From the NCBI RefSeq assembly GCF_947623445.1, contig NC_135246.1, positions 20,146,288 to 20,210,287 on the forward strand: a stretch of DNA of 64,000 nt. The letters are read 5' to 3'. The notes under the pieces were generated by a model. That model had not been told where the DNA came from. It saw nothing but the letters and a program-made list of their open reading frames with translations, and searched no databases. Numbering within the stretch: the first letter of the stretch is position 1; each line of letters starts with the position of its first letter. The position numbers and the translations under genes were made by a program. Positions 12,001 to 23,376 of the stretch are shown in pieces. This stretch comes from Clavelina lepadiformis. Taxonomy: Eukaryota; Chordata; Ascidiacea; Aplousobranchia; Clavelinidae.

Positions 12001-15000
12001 TTGTCGTTGTGAATATTATTGGTAAAACATGAGGCAACACTCCCACCTGCCGGCGGAGATATCTGAGCGTGGCGCGAAGGGAAACCCGGAGCCGACTCGT
12101 GTTTATCGACGACAAGCGATTCTCGCTGAAGAGATAAAATATTGAACTTGGCCACATCAAGACGATTGGAAACAAACTGAAGGGTTGTCTTGTCACATGT
12201 CAATGACAATTTCACCGACGTTCAAACTTACGCGGGGGCTGACGTGGTGTCTGACGTCACAATCGGTTGAAGACGGGAACTTTTCCACTTGTCAGCGATA
12301 GAGAGCACAGCGTGTAGAGCAGAGGCGACAACAGACGTTCGATAAACCTATGACGTAAAAGCTTCGGGTTAAACGCGCGATGTCGCCATCAACGTCAAGA
12401 TTATTTATCAACTTTTTTAGACATAAGAGCGGCTGCATAGGAGGTTGGGATGAAACTCCAACACAAAATCTCTTCTATGCAGGAGCAGAAAAACATGACA
12501 AGAACCTTTCTCTCTAAATTGTTGTTGAACTGAGGCAACTTTTGCAAAGAGCGATCTGCATTTCTTCTTCTTCTTCTGCTACAAGCTCTTCTGCGCTTCC
12601 TGCACCTATAACAATAGAAGCTTTATTACGTCGTAATATTTTTACATTATGAACAAGTGTTTATGAATTAAGAACCGAGTTATGAGGTCAATGACTTACA
12701 TCTTCTGCCATTTCTTGAATTCTTCAGCAAAGGAGAATTTCTTCTTGGGATCGTTGCAGTTCGTCACAGACCTGAACAAAACGTATTCGCAGTGAATTTG
12801 AAGATTCACTTAAACGAAGATCAATGGCACGATCTTCATTTAAGCAGTTTTCTTTACTTGTGACGTTAACGTGACATCACCAAACAAAAGCCTTACGTTA
12901 TAAATGTCTGACAAATCGCTCTGCAGGTTTAGACGGTTAATCTTTCGACAGACGACATAAACTTACGGGCAGGATGATCGTCTTCTTCTCGATGGTGGGG
13001 GGGAGGTCGGAGAGCTGGCGAAGAATCCCCTCCTCTGATCCTGATGCGACTCAATCCATCTCATCACTCCCGAGAGGACGCTCTGCGCGAGATAAACTCT
13101 CTTGACTCGAAGTGAAGATACAACAATTTTCCATGGTTGAGAGTTGTGGAGGAGCCACGCGTTCAATTATTCGGGGAGGGCTTGAAACGTGCCAGAAGCA
13201 AATTACAGCGGCAACGATCTACTACGATGGAAGGCTGGCACGGCCACAAAACCCAAGGACCGTTTATTCTCCATTAAAAGTATAACTTGTGCACAAAATT
13301 TACATTGAGTGAAGCCTACAATGTGAAGAAACAGTCAGCTGCGAAAGATAAGACGATAAATTGCGCCACCTACCTGATCGGGTTCGATCAAGATCGCTGC
13401 TCTGCATAGTATCCGCAGAGCGGCGCTGGTGAGCCATAGATCGGGTTTGGCAACAGATGCAGGCGAATAAGAAAAACCAATGGAGCGTGGAAGGTTTTGA
13501 GATGATGACGATGGACCTATGACATCATAAATTGTAACAATCACCTTTGTTAAAGTCCGGATTGTTTAAAAGTCAGATACGGAGCAAGCAGAGCAGTATA
13601 AAAGCGGTTGTTTTCTAGTTATTGGCCACACTAGGGGTAGCTCCCGTTCAAGCAACCACTTACCTGCGCTTTTTGGCGTTACGTCACGTACGTAAGTCAG
13701 AAGGCCATCATACGCTCCTTGCGCGTCATCCGTAAGTTGCGTAATTCGAGCGTCACTGAGTCTACCGTCGGCGTATTCGACTCTAATCAGAAACAAAAGG
13801 ATGACGTCATAAACGGAAACTATTAATCGCTCATTTGGTGGATGATTGGCGCAGATGAGCAATACAAGGTCATACAAGGTCATACAAGGTCATACAAGGT
13901 CATGTTTACTGCTGCATGCGACGTCACGGGTCGCAAGCAATCAAGTCCGTCTTACTTTGTCACAGTCGCTTCCAGTTTACAGAGATATGGTGCGATTGTG
14001 GCGGAATCGTCCTCGACCGCGACTGGATCGCGAAGAAAAGCGGAACTCAGCGAATGAAGATTTATCGACGCCTGGAAGGAGAAAGGAAACAAAAGAAAGT
14101 TTATCAAAAAATCTGCAACAACATTCAACGTTAGATCGGGGAATTGACCTTCTCGGAGCCGGGAATTGCGTCTTCTGGGAGGGAGAGATTCATAGTTTCA
14201 CTCGATCTCGGACCAACATTGAGGCGATTCCTTGTCCGGCCACTCGGCCTCATTTCAATCAATTTCCATTGAACTTGACGTTGGGGTTGACCTTCTGACA
14301 CGACCTTCATCTTCTTAACGACGCTGTCGATCCGCGAGCGTTTCTGCCTTATGACGTCACCAAACATCTTGACCTGCGTTGAGAAATAAGTTGAGCACCT
14401 GGAGGAGCTTCCAACAAGCACCATCCATTGTTATGGAATAATGGCAATGACGTGCTACCTTTATTCTGTAATCGCCCGACTGCAGCGGAATGATTGAGAA
14501 TCTAAGATAAACAGTGGACGCGATTCCTTCTCGAGATTCAGGAACATGCTCCCGGATCTCACTGTTCGCATCCGACCCAGACCCGGAGCTGATGCACAAA
14601 CCATCCTCCGGCTCCAGAACCACTTTCACCTGAATAAACGTCGTTTGTGATGTGTGATTACGTCACAATGACAGATAAATAAATTCATCGAATCCATGTA
14701 CCAAATTATATTGCCAAATATTCTGGAACACATCGTGAGAAGATTGAATCAATGGAACTTACATCAACAGCGGTTTGCAGATAGTTGAAGATGGTGACCC
14801 CGACTGAGAGTCTGCTTCCCCTCAGCACCGGGCCATGAGGGAGGTCGACCTCCATGAAGAGGGAGTGCTCCACCGCGAACGTCTGTGGCTCTGCTATGCA
14901 CAGGCCTCGATCCTGCCAAGTGCAGTGGCATGATGTAAGCTCAGTCCTTCCATGCAACATGTCATTTACAAGAAGCCCCACCTACCGGTGAAATTGTAAA

Positions 15001-18000
15001 CGTTCCTACCGACCACGATGTGATGCTATCGGGCAACGGTGGAATTCTTGAACGAGTTGTGTTGTTGAGAGTCACGTGACCGCTTTGTCTGCAGCAAAAC
15101 GACTTTTTAGTGACATGCCTTTAAATCGTTGAACAGGAGGCGAGCAAACACATTACACAGAAGCGGTTTTAGAATTCAAACACTGACTGGTTATGTTGAA
15201 TATCACGTGATACTGATGACGTGTGACGTCAAATAGAAACTTTAAAGTGAAAGCTTCCATAAATGTTCAATAAATCTCACCCGAGTTGGAAGTCGACGGC
15301 GAACCAGGTTTGGTCAAAATTTGCTCTCAGGAGTTCGACGGATCTCTCAACCACAGAGAAACCAGAGATGTCGGTGGAACCTGCGCTCACAGAGATCGAT
15401 TTTGTGTCCGCGATAATTCTGTGAAGTATAAAGGCAAAACGCGCGGTTTGGAAACAAAATCACAACCATAAAGGACCTTCACACCATATTGCTGTAGATT
15501 CGTCACAAATTTTGAAGATTGGCCGAATAAGTTCCTCCAACTCTACCCTGGTTTACTAACGCCACCAAGTGGAGCGATGACAACTCGTCCTCACCTGCAA
15601 GGTCTCCGCTTGATGTCAGGATTCCTTCTGATACATTCCGACTCCAGGCAGCACTCGAGGAAGGCATCCTTGCACTCTTTGCTCAACGTCACCGTCTTCG
15701 CTCGCTCTGCGCACGTATCACCCTCATACGTCATCAGAGAGCTGACATCACTCGAGCCGACGGCGCAGCATTCGTAAGCGACGCCGTTGAAGCGGTCGGC
15801 TGAACAAGTAACTTGGCTTAGTAGAAGGTTAAAGTTTATGAAGAGTTGTAGAAATAGTTGAAGTTATGCGGTGGAACCAGTCTGGCAGGAACCAGGTTTT
15901 TTTCCTGAATTTGACTGATTCTGTTCAAAGCAGCCGAGGTTGCGCGTTACCTTTCTGAATCAAACCGATGCTTGGCTCATGGAGGCTTCTTCTTTGTCTG
16001 GAATCAAGCGTGAGAGAGTCGTCGCATTGTTCCCGGGCGCCATCTAGAGAGTTATAACTCACACTGGTCACCAGGGCGCGGCCTGCAGATGCATTGTTGT
16101 GTTAAAAGTTGCACGCTTCGCTGGTGGACATGCTTCGTGAGATTCACTCACCGACGGCTGGAAAAGCAGATTCCGGAGTCGGCGTGGCAGGCGTCTTGCA
16201 CCCGGGCATGAAGGATCGCATAAGCTCGAAGACGCCGCTCCGTGTGCTGGCTGGAAAGTCGGTGGGAAATTCCCTGCGTAGAGAAAGGGCGGCGACGTCA
16301 ACTGCTGTGAGACCGACGTAGGAAGACGGATCACCTCGCACGTCAACCATCAGCTGCAAGGAACAAATCGACGTTATAACCATTGCTTATATTAAAGCCA
16401 CTCATACGCTGAGCTTAAGTAGAAAGCTATAGCAATACATTCTCTAGTTTGCTTTTGTTACCTCGTCTCCAGGCAGCGGAACTTGATCGCCAGGTAATAA
16501 AATAGTGTCGGGTTCGATTCCCGAGCAAGAGTCTTCTGTTCTCAACACAGAGGAATCAGCGACAATGAACGGAAGACCTGCAATGGGGAAATATTAATGT
16601 CGGTGCTCTTCTCAATCTGCTGAGGACAACCATCTCTTCCTGGAGCGTCATAAATACCTGATGACGTTTCCGTAACGTAATAAGCGGTCAAATGTGACGT
16701 AGGCGACATTTCCGGGGAAACAATGAAAGGAGCTGTCACGTGATCAATATTGGCGGCTACTTCCGCTTTTCCTTCGGTGAAGAAACTACGCCCACTTGTG
16801 ATGGTGTAGACGACCTGAAAGTTGAGCAAAATATAGTTAAGCTTCGAACCTCACAACCCTTGGACCGACATCAAGTCTAAGTTGTTTGGCTTCGACTTAA
16901 CCTGTTTCATATTTAAGCTATGAGCAGGGTTCTTACTGTTCGGGTCCGTGACGAAGGTGTGACGTAAATTTCAACATCAGATGATGCAATTCCCACAACT
17001 AATTCGCTAGCTGGCGCCACAACCTGGAGATATTCTTCGTGGACAGATTCCTGAAACAGTTCAATAAGTCAGTAAATGATGACGATGAAAATTCAAAACA
17101 ACACTTCAACTCACTTGAGGTCGCACTTGCTTATCAACGTAAGTGTCGTAAAAGCTTCCACTGGGGGCAGAATAGCGCGCACGGGCGGCAACCGTCACCA
17201 TGCTTCCGTCAGATGGCGCACCGAAGAGAGCGAAGAGTGTTCCTTCCGCGCTGGTCTGCACAAAACAAAGATTTCTTCAGGCCCGACCTGTATAATTGGT
17301 CAATAAGCGCACAAGGAACAATCATCCACCTGTATGACGTCATTGAAAACCTCGACAGACATCCCATTGTCTCTTTCAGCCGTTGCCATGACGATCACGC
17401 TGATGTCAGATGCTTTGCTTCCGTTCACGTAGGAAGCTGAAAGCTAAAGAGTTGGCAAGTTATGAGGTTTGAAGCTGACTGGCCGTGAAATATATCGCAC
17501 TCACCCAGCTTTGAGGAGATTAACCGGGTTCATCGGCGAATGCAAGGAACCGTATGCACACACACACACACACACACACGTACGCACCAAAATAAGTCCA
17601 CTACACAGATATAGCGTTGAATAAATGTCACAATTTTTTATAATAGTTAAGAGGTCACGTGGAGTGATGGGGTGAATCAACTCACCTGGAGGGGGAAGGG
17701 CAGGCCCGGTTTGTAATATGATGACGTGCGTTCCAGGCTCAGCACTATCGGTGATGACGTGAAAATGACGTCACTATTACGAACTGATCTAGTTTTCCCG
17801 CTGGAGAAATCAGTGACGGAGGCTTCGATGAAGAGATGCGTTCCCGCGTCGTTCAGCCTGGAGATGGGGATGGAGTGAGCCTATGATGACATGGAGGAGA
17901 TTTTAAGAAAAGATGAAGATAAGAAAGATATTTAAGAAACTAGAAATGGGGAAGTTGGCCAAGAAACGCAGCAGAAATAGTAAAATATTCTTCAAATAAG

Positions 18001-20377
18001 CGAATCACTTTCCTTGGTGCTACAAGTCCTTATTTAATTATTATTAAAGCAACAAATTAGCGGTTTCCAATCTGACCAAGTCCTAACTCACCAGGGACGA
18101 CACCGGAACTGTGACCTCCAACCTTCCATCCCGCGTATTGTTCTGCCGGATGACGTAGGTGGTCAGTGTCTCCTCCTCGACTCCTGGTTGGACGAGACCA
18201 AATCTGACACTGGCCGTCCCCTCAACACGCTCTCCGTATACGAAGCTACGTCACAATGGAAGTGAATAAGACTCTACAATCGCCAAACCTGACTGAGCTC
18301 AAAACTCAGTTTCAGTTACGACTTTATACCGGATTCAAAATGTCTTTATTGACTCAAAACTCGACCTCAAGGCAACCCCGCTCCTGACTTACTTGGCCAG
18401 CAAGACGCACGAAAAGTTTTCATCGTCGGGCAATATGAAACCCTCTCCCATTGGTCGGATCGAAAGTTCAAAAGTCGGCAGCTTATACTCGTGCACATAG
18501 AATGACGTCACAAATTCGTCATTCACAACGTCATCACTTGAAAAATGAAAAATTGTTTAAACGCACAATGAAACATAAAGTCAAATCCATTGCACGCGAC
18601 CGGATTCGAACCCGATGAATCTTGCTTTCACCGTCCACTTGCCGATAGGTGGCGTGTCAGGAAGCATGAAGGTTCTGACAAAGACAGCGTTGCTGGCTGA
18701 CTTGGTCTTACGCCACGATTGCAGGGGATCTCCCCCCAGTGTTGGGTTGGGTGCCTACGTGACAGAAGAAGCGTGCACACTTAAACGAGCGTCTTCCTTA
18801 AAAGGGGAGATCTGTGAGTTGGCGTGCGAGGTACTGCACATGTAACGTTAGGTGCTGCGAATTGCGGCGAACAAGGTGACAAACGCACCCAGTTGACCAC
18901 ACTGCACGCCACTTAATATGGCCAGAGCAAGCCAGAAGAGTGGAATATTAACGAAACAAAGTTTTGTAAGACGGTTATTGACGTCATTTCCTGTCATTCA
19001 CAATGACCACGGCGGACTGGACCAAAGAACGCGTGAATTTTTAACCCATATTCCAAATGACACAAAATATCTCTTTCATATTTATGGATGGTAGTTACCT
19101 CATAAGCGCTCATCCAAATATAGAACTGCTAAATTACAAGCAAGCAAAGAATGGAAGAGTTTAGCATTCGATTAACTCGAAGCCATTTGAATGAGCGGGT
19201 AATTCGTGAATCCCCATTACAGGGCAAACTGGGCTGATGTGCTTAGAAATAAAACATGGCAGTGGCGTGAAAGTAAAATTAGACGCACGCCATCTCGCAG
19301 CCTTGTTTGCTGGCATCTTATAAATGTACATAGACATCTTACCAGAATTGTCATTGCCATGGGAGAGGTCAAAGGTCGCATCGTGTCATCCACGGGAATA
19401 AATCTGACGTAAACTAAAACGGAAGTTTATTCAAATGAAAACATTATTGCGTCACAAAATTCTTCCATTAATAATGCAACAGAGCAGTACCTTTGTCTTT
19501 CGGTTTGTACACAGGCCTGTCAGTCTGTATAAAGATGTGGCCTTTCATTCTGACAACGGGGACCTCCTTTGATTGGGACCAACTCAGGCCGCCAGATGTC
19601 GTTACAGAAACGTCGATTACGTTCCTGCATATCACGTCACTATCGATGACGTCACCGGTCAAACATTCAGCCAATGAAGGGTTGCTGATGATCGGAAAGC
19701 GGCGAGTCGTTGCCGGGTCTGGAGCGTAAAAGGCGACCTGGAAGAGAAAAGATGGCGATCCCAGCTGACGTGACTGGTAAAGCTGGAATGCACTAAACTA
19801 CAAACAAGACACAAATGCGACTCGTGTTTAAAGATTAACTGTCTCTGTAATATGACGTAGTACCTGATGCCGGTATATCTGTCTGTTGTTGGGATGATTC
19901 CTCAAAACGATTAAAACGGCGATTTCTTCCTCGACGTCCGCATGAAACACAGTGAGAATTACCGAGTGGTTTTTGCTGTAAATCAACTTCCCTGGGAGGC
20001 TGAACACCACGTCCAGGCTACAACAAAACACAGATTGTTGCCAGTTGTTCGGCGTAAACACATTTAAGCATAGACCAATGAATTCTGGAATCTCAAATAA
20101 TAGTCAATAAGCGAACCAACCAATCGCAGTTAAGATATTACAAAGTACAGGAAGTTCAAAGAATATTACATCACAATGGGTAAAGACAGAATTTGAAAGA
20201 CCACTAAGCACCCCGAAGTTCATAATTCAGCTTCTTTTAAAGGAAGTTATTTTCACTGCACAAAGCGGTAAAGTTAGTAGCATTATGACGTAGCTGGATA
20301 TGACGTACTTACCCATTTACTGAACCAGTTGAAGCGAGGATCGTTACAAAAGACAAGAAAGTACTGGCCAACATCAT
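9049..20377 (-). CDS. Complement C3/C4/C5-type thioester-domain protein lacking the thioester motif
   Basis: Thirty-seven exons in consistent phase give about 1827 residues (C3 scale): 20377-20313, 20017-19864, 19737-19491, 19413-19343, 18754-18612, 18536-18393, 18245-18092, 17880-17686, 17443-17330, 17255-17115, 17050-16937, 16814-16658, 16577-16462, 16353-16152, 16082-15951, 15799-15595, 15418-15281, 15088-14986, 14912-14763, 14629-14459, 14373-14149, 14071-13956, 13782-13664, 13516-13374, 13082-12967, 12347-12232, 12125-12047, 11978-11835, 11701-11599, 11514-11354, 11156-11007, 10948-10816, 10613-10450, 10307-10148, 9996-9784, 9705-9460, 9227-9049. In order: signal peptide (about 1-22), macroglobulin domains with FIQTDRPVYKPKD near 140-155, furin-type RQRR at 701-704, anaphylatoxin domain with paired CC motifs (717-785), thioester-type helical domain (WLTSAALRI), receptor-binding region and C345C domain (about 1615-1827). 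At 1075-1078 PYLC stands where PYGC of GCGEQ is expected, so no thioester can form. Exon 25 needs one extra base. Secreted innate-immunity role inferred. Confidence 0.85.
13864..13903 (+). repeat. Four tandem 10-bp units with AAGGTCA half-sites
   Basis: The unit ACAAGGTCAT repeats four times without mismatch inside intron 22 of the complement gene. AAGGTCA is the extended monomer half-site bound by ERR and SF-1/FTZ-F1 nuclear receptors, and CAAGGTCA is a close match. The 10-bp period would place all four sites on one face of the helix. It could also be a simple tandem repeat with no function. Confidence 0.7.
17555..17579 (+). repeat. (CA)n microsatellite
   Basis: About twelve CA dinucleotides in a row within intron 8 of the complement gene (between the exons at 17880-17686 and 17443-17330). 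Likely length-polymorphic. Confidence 0.9.
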
Positions 20378-22401
20378 CGCTTATCTATTGCGTAACAAAC
20401 AAGCATAAACAACGTCACATGCAGAAATTCTTCAACTAATTGCTAAGAGACTTCATCTGTGCACAACATTCGAGTAAATGAGTTTGCGACAATCTGCCAA
20501 GTTACTGCAGCACTGGCGGATCCTACCGACCTGCTGCTCGCTTTATCGACTTTCGATGCTTTTTCTCGTCCCAAAACGACGGTCGGCATCGATTGATGCC
20601 AACTTTACTTGATATTTTTACACTAAAGTGGACGTAATCCGCGGCAAAACTCGTGATTGCGATTGAGTACAAGTTCAATGAACTCTGCCTCCGTTTGCAA
20701 ACCGGAAGTTATTCAAGTCACGTGACGTCAACAAACCAAACGATACTTAAATCTGTGTGACGTTATAATACGGTAAACGTATCTCGCGCTTGCCAGTAGT
20801 AACCAGCATGTACACGCTTATACGCAAATCGCGGTAGTTCGTCGTCAGGAGCGGGTATTGTAGCAATGACGTCATCACCCAAGTCCACGCAACGCGATGT
20901 TCGAGAAAGCTGGATCTGACCCAGACCGACCTACATCCAGTTGCTTGAGATGGACTCACCCCGACAAGTGCTTGCCTGGCGCTTTCATCGGCTGAGTCGG
21001 CACCAAACACCTGCTCAATTATCACCTCCAACTATTGTCTCCGCTCAAACAACTTCACCTTCTAACGCGCTCAGACGAGAAATGTAAGCAAACGCAAATT
21101 TTGCTGGTAATTACGTCAGGCAACTGAAACCTTTGTGAGTCATGTTACCTGACAAACAATCAACATTACTTCACAATTGAGGTTCTATTACGTAGAGCGG
21201 TCTGTTTCCGGCGGAAATTTTTTGAGTGTCGAAGCAAAAAGTCCTGTTTGACCTGCACAGCTGTCAGTAAATCATAGGACTCATTGTACTGTCGCAATGC
21301 TGGCAATGCAGCAGCCTAAATCAAAAGTTCCAGTTTTATTTCCGGTTTTTAATTGAAATCTTTCCCTGATACTTCGCTTCTCATTCCAGCAGCCAAGCAC
21401 GATAACCTGCATTTCATGGATGACGCTGCGCCTGTCTTTTTACCATCCCGGTGATAATTAAATGTTTAGATCTTTGTGCGACGCAAACTCGCAACTCTTT
21501 TATTGCACAGCGGCTGTTCAAGCTCGACTCGTGCAGCGGCCAATCTTGAACTTTGACTTGCATAACATCTTGGGCACGACGCAAGTGGAAGAACTACTGT
21601 CGGTTGCCACAGCAACACCGCCTACAAGGGATGCAAAATACAAGTTACTACACCCCCCTTCGTTCTATTTCCTTTCTACTTGGACTTCTATGCGTAGCCA
21701 ACTAGCTCTCTCGGTCGTATACTGCCTTAATTGCCTCGCTCTACTCGTGCAGGCCATATACAGCCGAACATTGCCAAATATGGCGCGCGGCCAAGTGTCG
21801 CGACTAATCTTGTTTGAAACTAACATCTATTTTGCCTCGGAAAATTCCACCGGAATTGTGCGCTTGGATCGTTTTCTAAACTTGGTCGCCAAGAGACGTC
21901 AAAGAAAATTGTCGATGACAATTCATTACGTCATTTGCAGAGAATGTAAAAACAAGTGATTATGGTTGACAAAATCCACCTCAATCGTTGGAAAAGCTGC
22001 TCAAAAGTTTTATTTTTAAATAGTGAAAAAGTGGTTGCCTGTGTTATTTGCGGCCCTGCGTCGTTGCGGATAAGCGCTAAACACAATTGAAATTGAAAAA
22101 GTTTATGTTCACAGCTATTTTTCGCCATAGACTGCGGGAGCAAAGAAATGTTGCCCAACTTTGTTAAGCATAATGCAGTAGAAGAAAATATGTCAACAAA
22201 CAATCAACGAACGGGAAAAAAACAACAGAGCCACGAAAGTTCAAAACTTGCAAGACGTCAATATTAGCCATGTTGTGGTGCTATAGCAATGTTCAAAGAA
22301 TTAGCCAGGCACTCACCGAAAAACTTATTTTAAAGTTTTTTTCAATGATTTTACCTGTTAGTGTAATTTGTATTTAAATCCAGGCAGATAGGTTTTGCTG
22401 T
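20378..22401. other. Upstream region of the complement gene; one weak open frame
   Basis: No recognised gene. The sequence just above the complement start codon should hold its promoter, and TGACGTCA occurs at 20723 and 20867. The longest frame is 21462-21959 on the plus strand (165 codons). It resembles no family I know and could be chance. Confidence 0.45.
21462..21959 (+). CDS. Doubtful open reading frame, 165 codons
   Basis: Unrecognised frame upstream of and divergent from the complement gene. It starts at ATG 21462. It has a hydrophobic central stretch (LALSVVYCLNCLALLVQAIY) that could span a membrane, and a basic C-terminus (KRRQRK). No splice partner, no paralogue in the window and no motif support it. 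It may be a random open frame in a moderately GC-rich patch, so treat it as unconfirmed. Confidence 0.2.
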   Translation: MFRSLCDANSQLFYCTAAVQARLVQRPILNFDLHNILGTTQVEELLSVATATPPTRDAKYKLLHPPSFYFLSTWTSMRSQLALSVVYCLNCLALLVQAIYSRTLPNMARGQVSRLILFETNIYFASENSTGIVRLDRFLNLVAKRRQRKLSMTIHYVICRECKNK

Positions 22402-22573
22402 GATTCATCGCGGAGTATTGTGCAATTTTAATACAGATCTCAGTTCATTTTGGATGTAGAAGTGTTTTTTGCGACATGTAGTGACAATAAATAATCAAGA
22501 AAATTATTATACGGTGGCAGTAAAGTGCTTTAAAATTAAATGTTGTCATCTTACGCTTCTGAAAATCATAGGC
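22402..22573 (+). repeat. Dispersed repeat, copy 1 of 2
   Basis: About 170 bp sharing long identical runs with 30099-30290, for example GTAGAAGTGTTTTTTGCG and AGTAAAGTGCTTTAAAATT. It lies in the same orientation as the other copy. No coding potential. The second copy abuts the outer edge of the right duplication arm. Confidence 0.75.
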
Positions 22574-23376
22574 TATTGATTGAAGTTTATGAACTAGTTT
22601 TTTGATAACACTTCAACTGTCGTTTGATTGTTGGAAACCTACTCTGAATAACTTTGTATAAAAACTCCTTTTAGTACGTTTGCAGGTTGTTTCCAGCACC
22701 TGTGCTGATAAGAAATCTTTATTGCAAATGCCCGCTTCTTAACTTTATACTGATTGTATTTATCTACACGTCAGCTTCAACTGCATGTAACTCCCATTGG
22801 GAACACATTGTTTTCTTTGCTGCACATGTTTTGAAATGCTCCGTTTTTCTTGTCGAATATTTTCACTCCCATCGCTTCACGTTTTATAAGCTCGCACTTC
22901 TACCGGTGACCAGACGGAGAGACACAGAGAGAGTCAGATGCATAAATATGTAATAAAAAGTGGATATATGGTACCTTAACCTGCTGCTGCAAATATGTTG
23001 CAGCTATTAACTTAATACACGAATTGAATGAATAAATAATTCACAATGCACGTATGATAGGCAGGAAGCAATGAATAGGTAAAGCAATATTCAATCACGA
23101 ACAAAAATGATAAACAGAAGCAGGATTTCATTGACACTATGCTTTAGCTTCTTTGAGCAGATTTACAAAACAAGAAGCTCGTCGGCATTTTTATGTCACG
23201 TTTTATAAAGCCGATTTCCGTAAACAAAATTTTATACAGTATAATATCTCCTTATCCTCACAGATATATAAGATATCTATGGTCAGATGAGCTTACTACG
23301 CTAGTCATGGTGTTTGCAACTCAATAGACATCTTATTAGCAGTGGTATTACTATGTTTTTGATGGTTCCATGACAT
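22574..23376. other. No recognised gene
   Basis: AT-rich intergenic sequence. An 88-codon open frame at 22687-22953 shows no recognisable features. Confidence 0.5.

Noticed and set aside
13035-13166. Frame reading RRGFFASSPTSPPPSRRRRS as the continuation of exon 25
   Set aside because: It is low-complexity and leads to the wrong phase for exon 26. The other frame matches the family in sequence and in exact spacing.
18590-18660. tRNA-like B box (GGGTTCGAATCC on the minus strand), suggesting a tRNA-derived SINE
   Set aside because: The same bases are the end of complement exon 5 (LPDTPPIGKWTVKARFIG) and its splice donor, joined in phase to exon 6. No acceptor stem or second copy was convincing.
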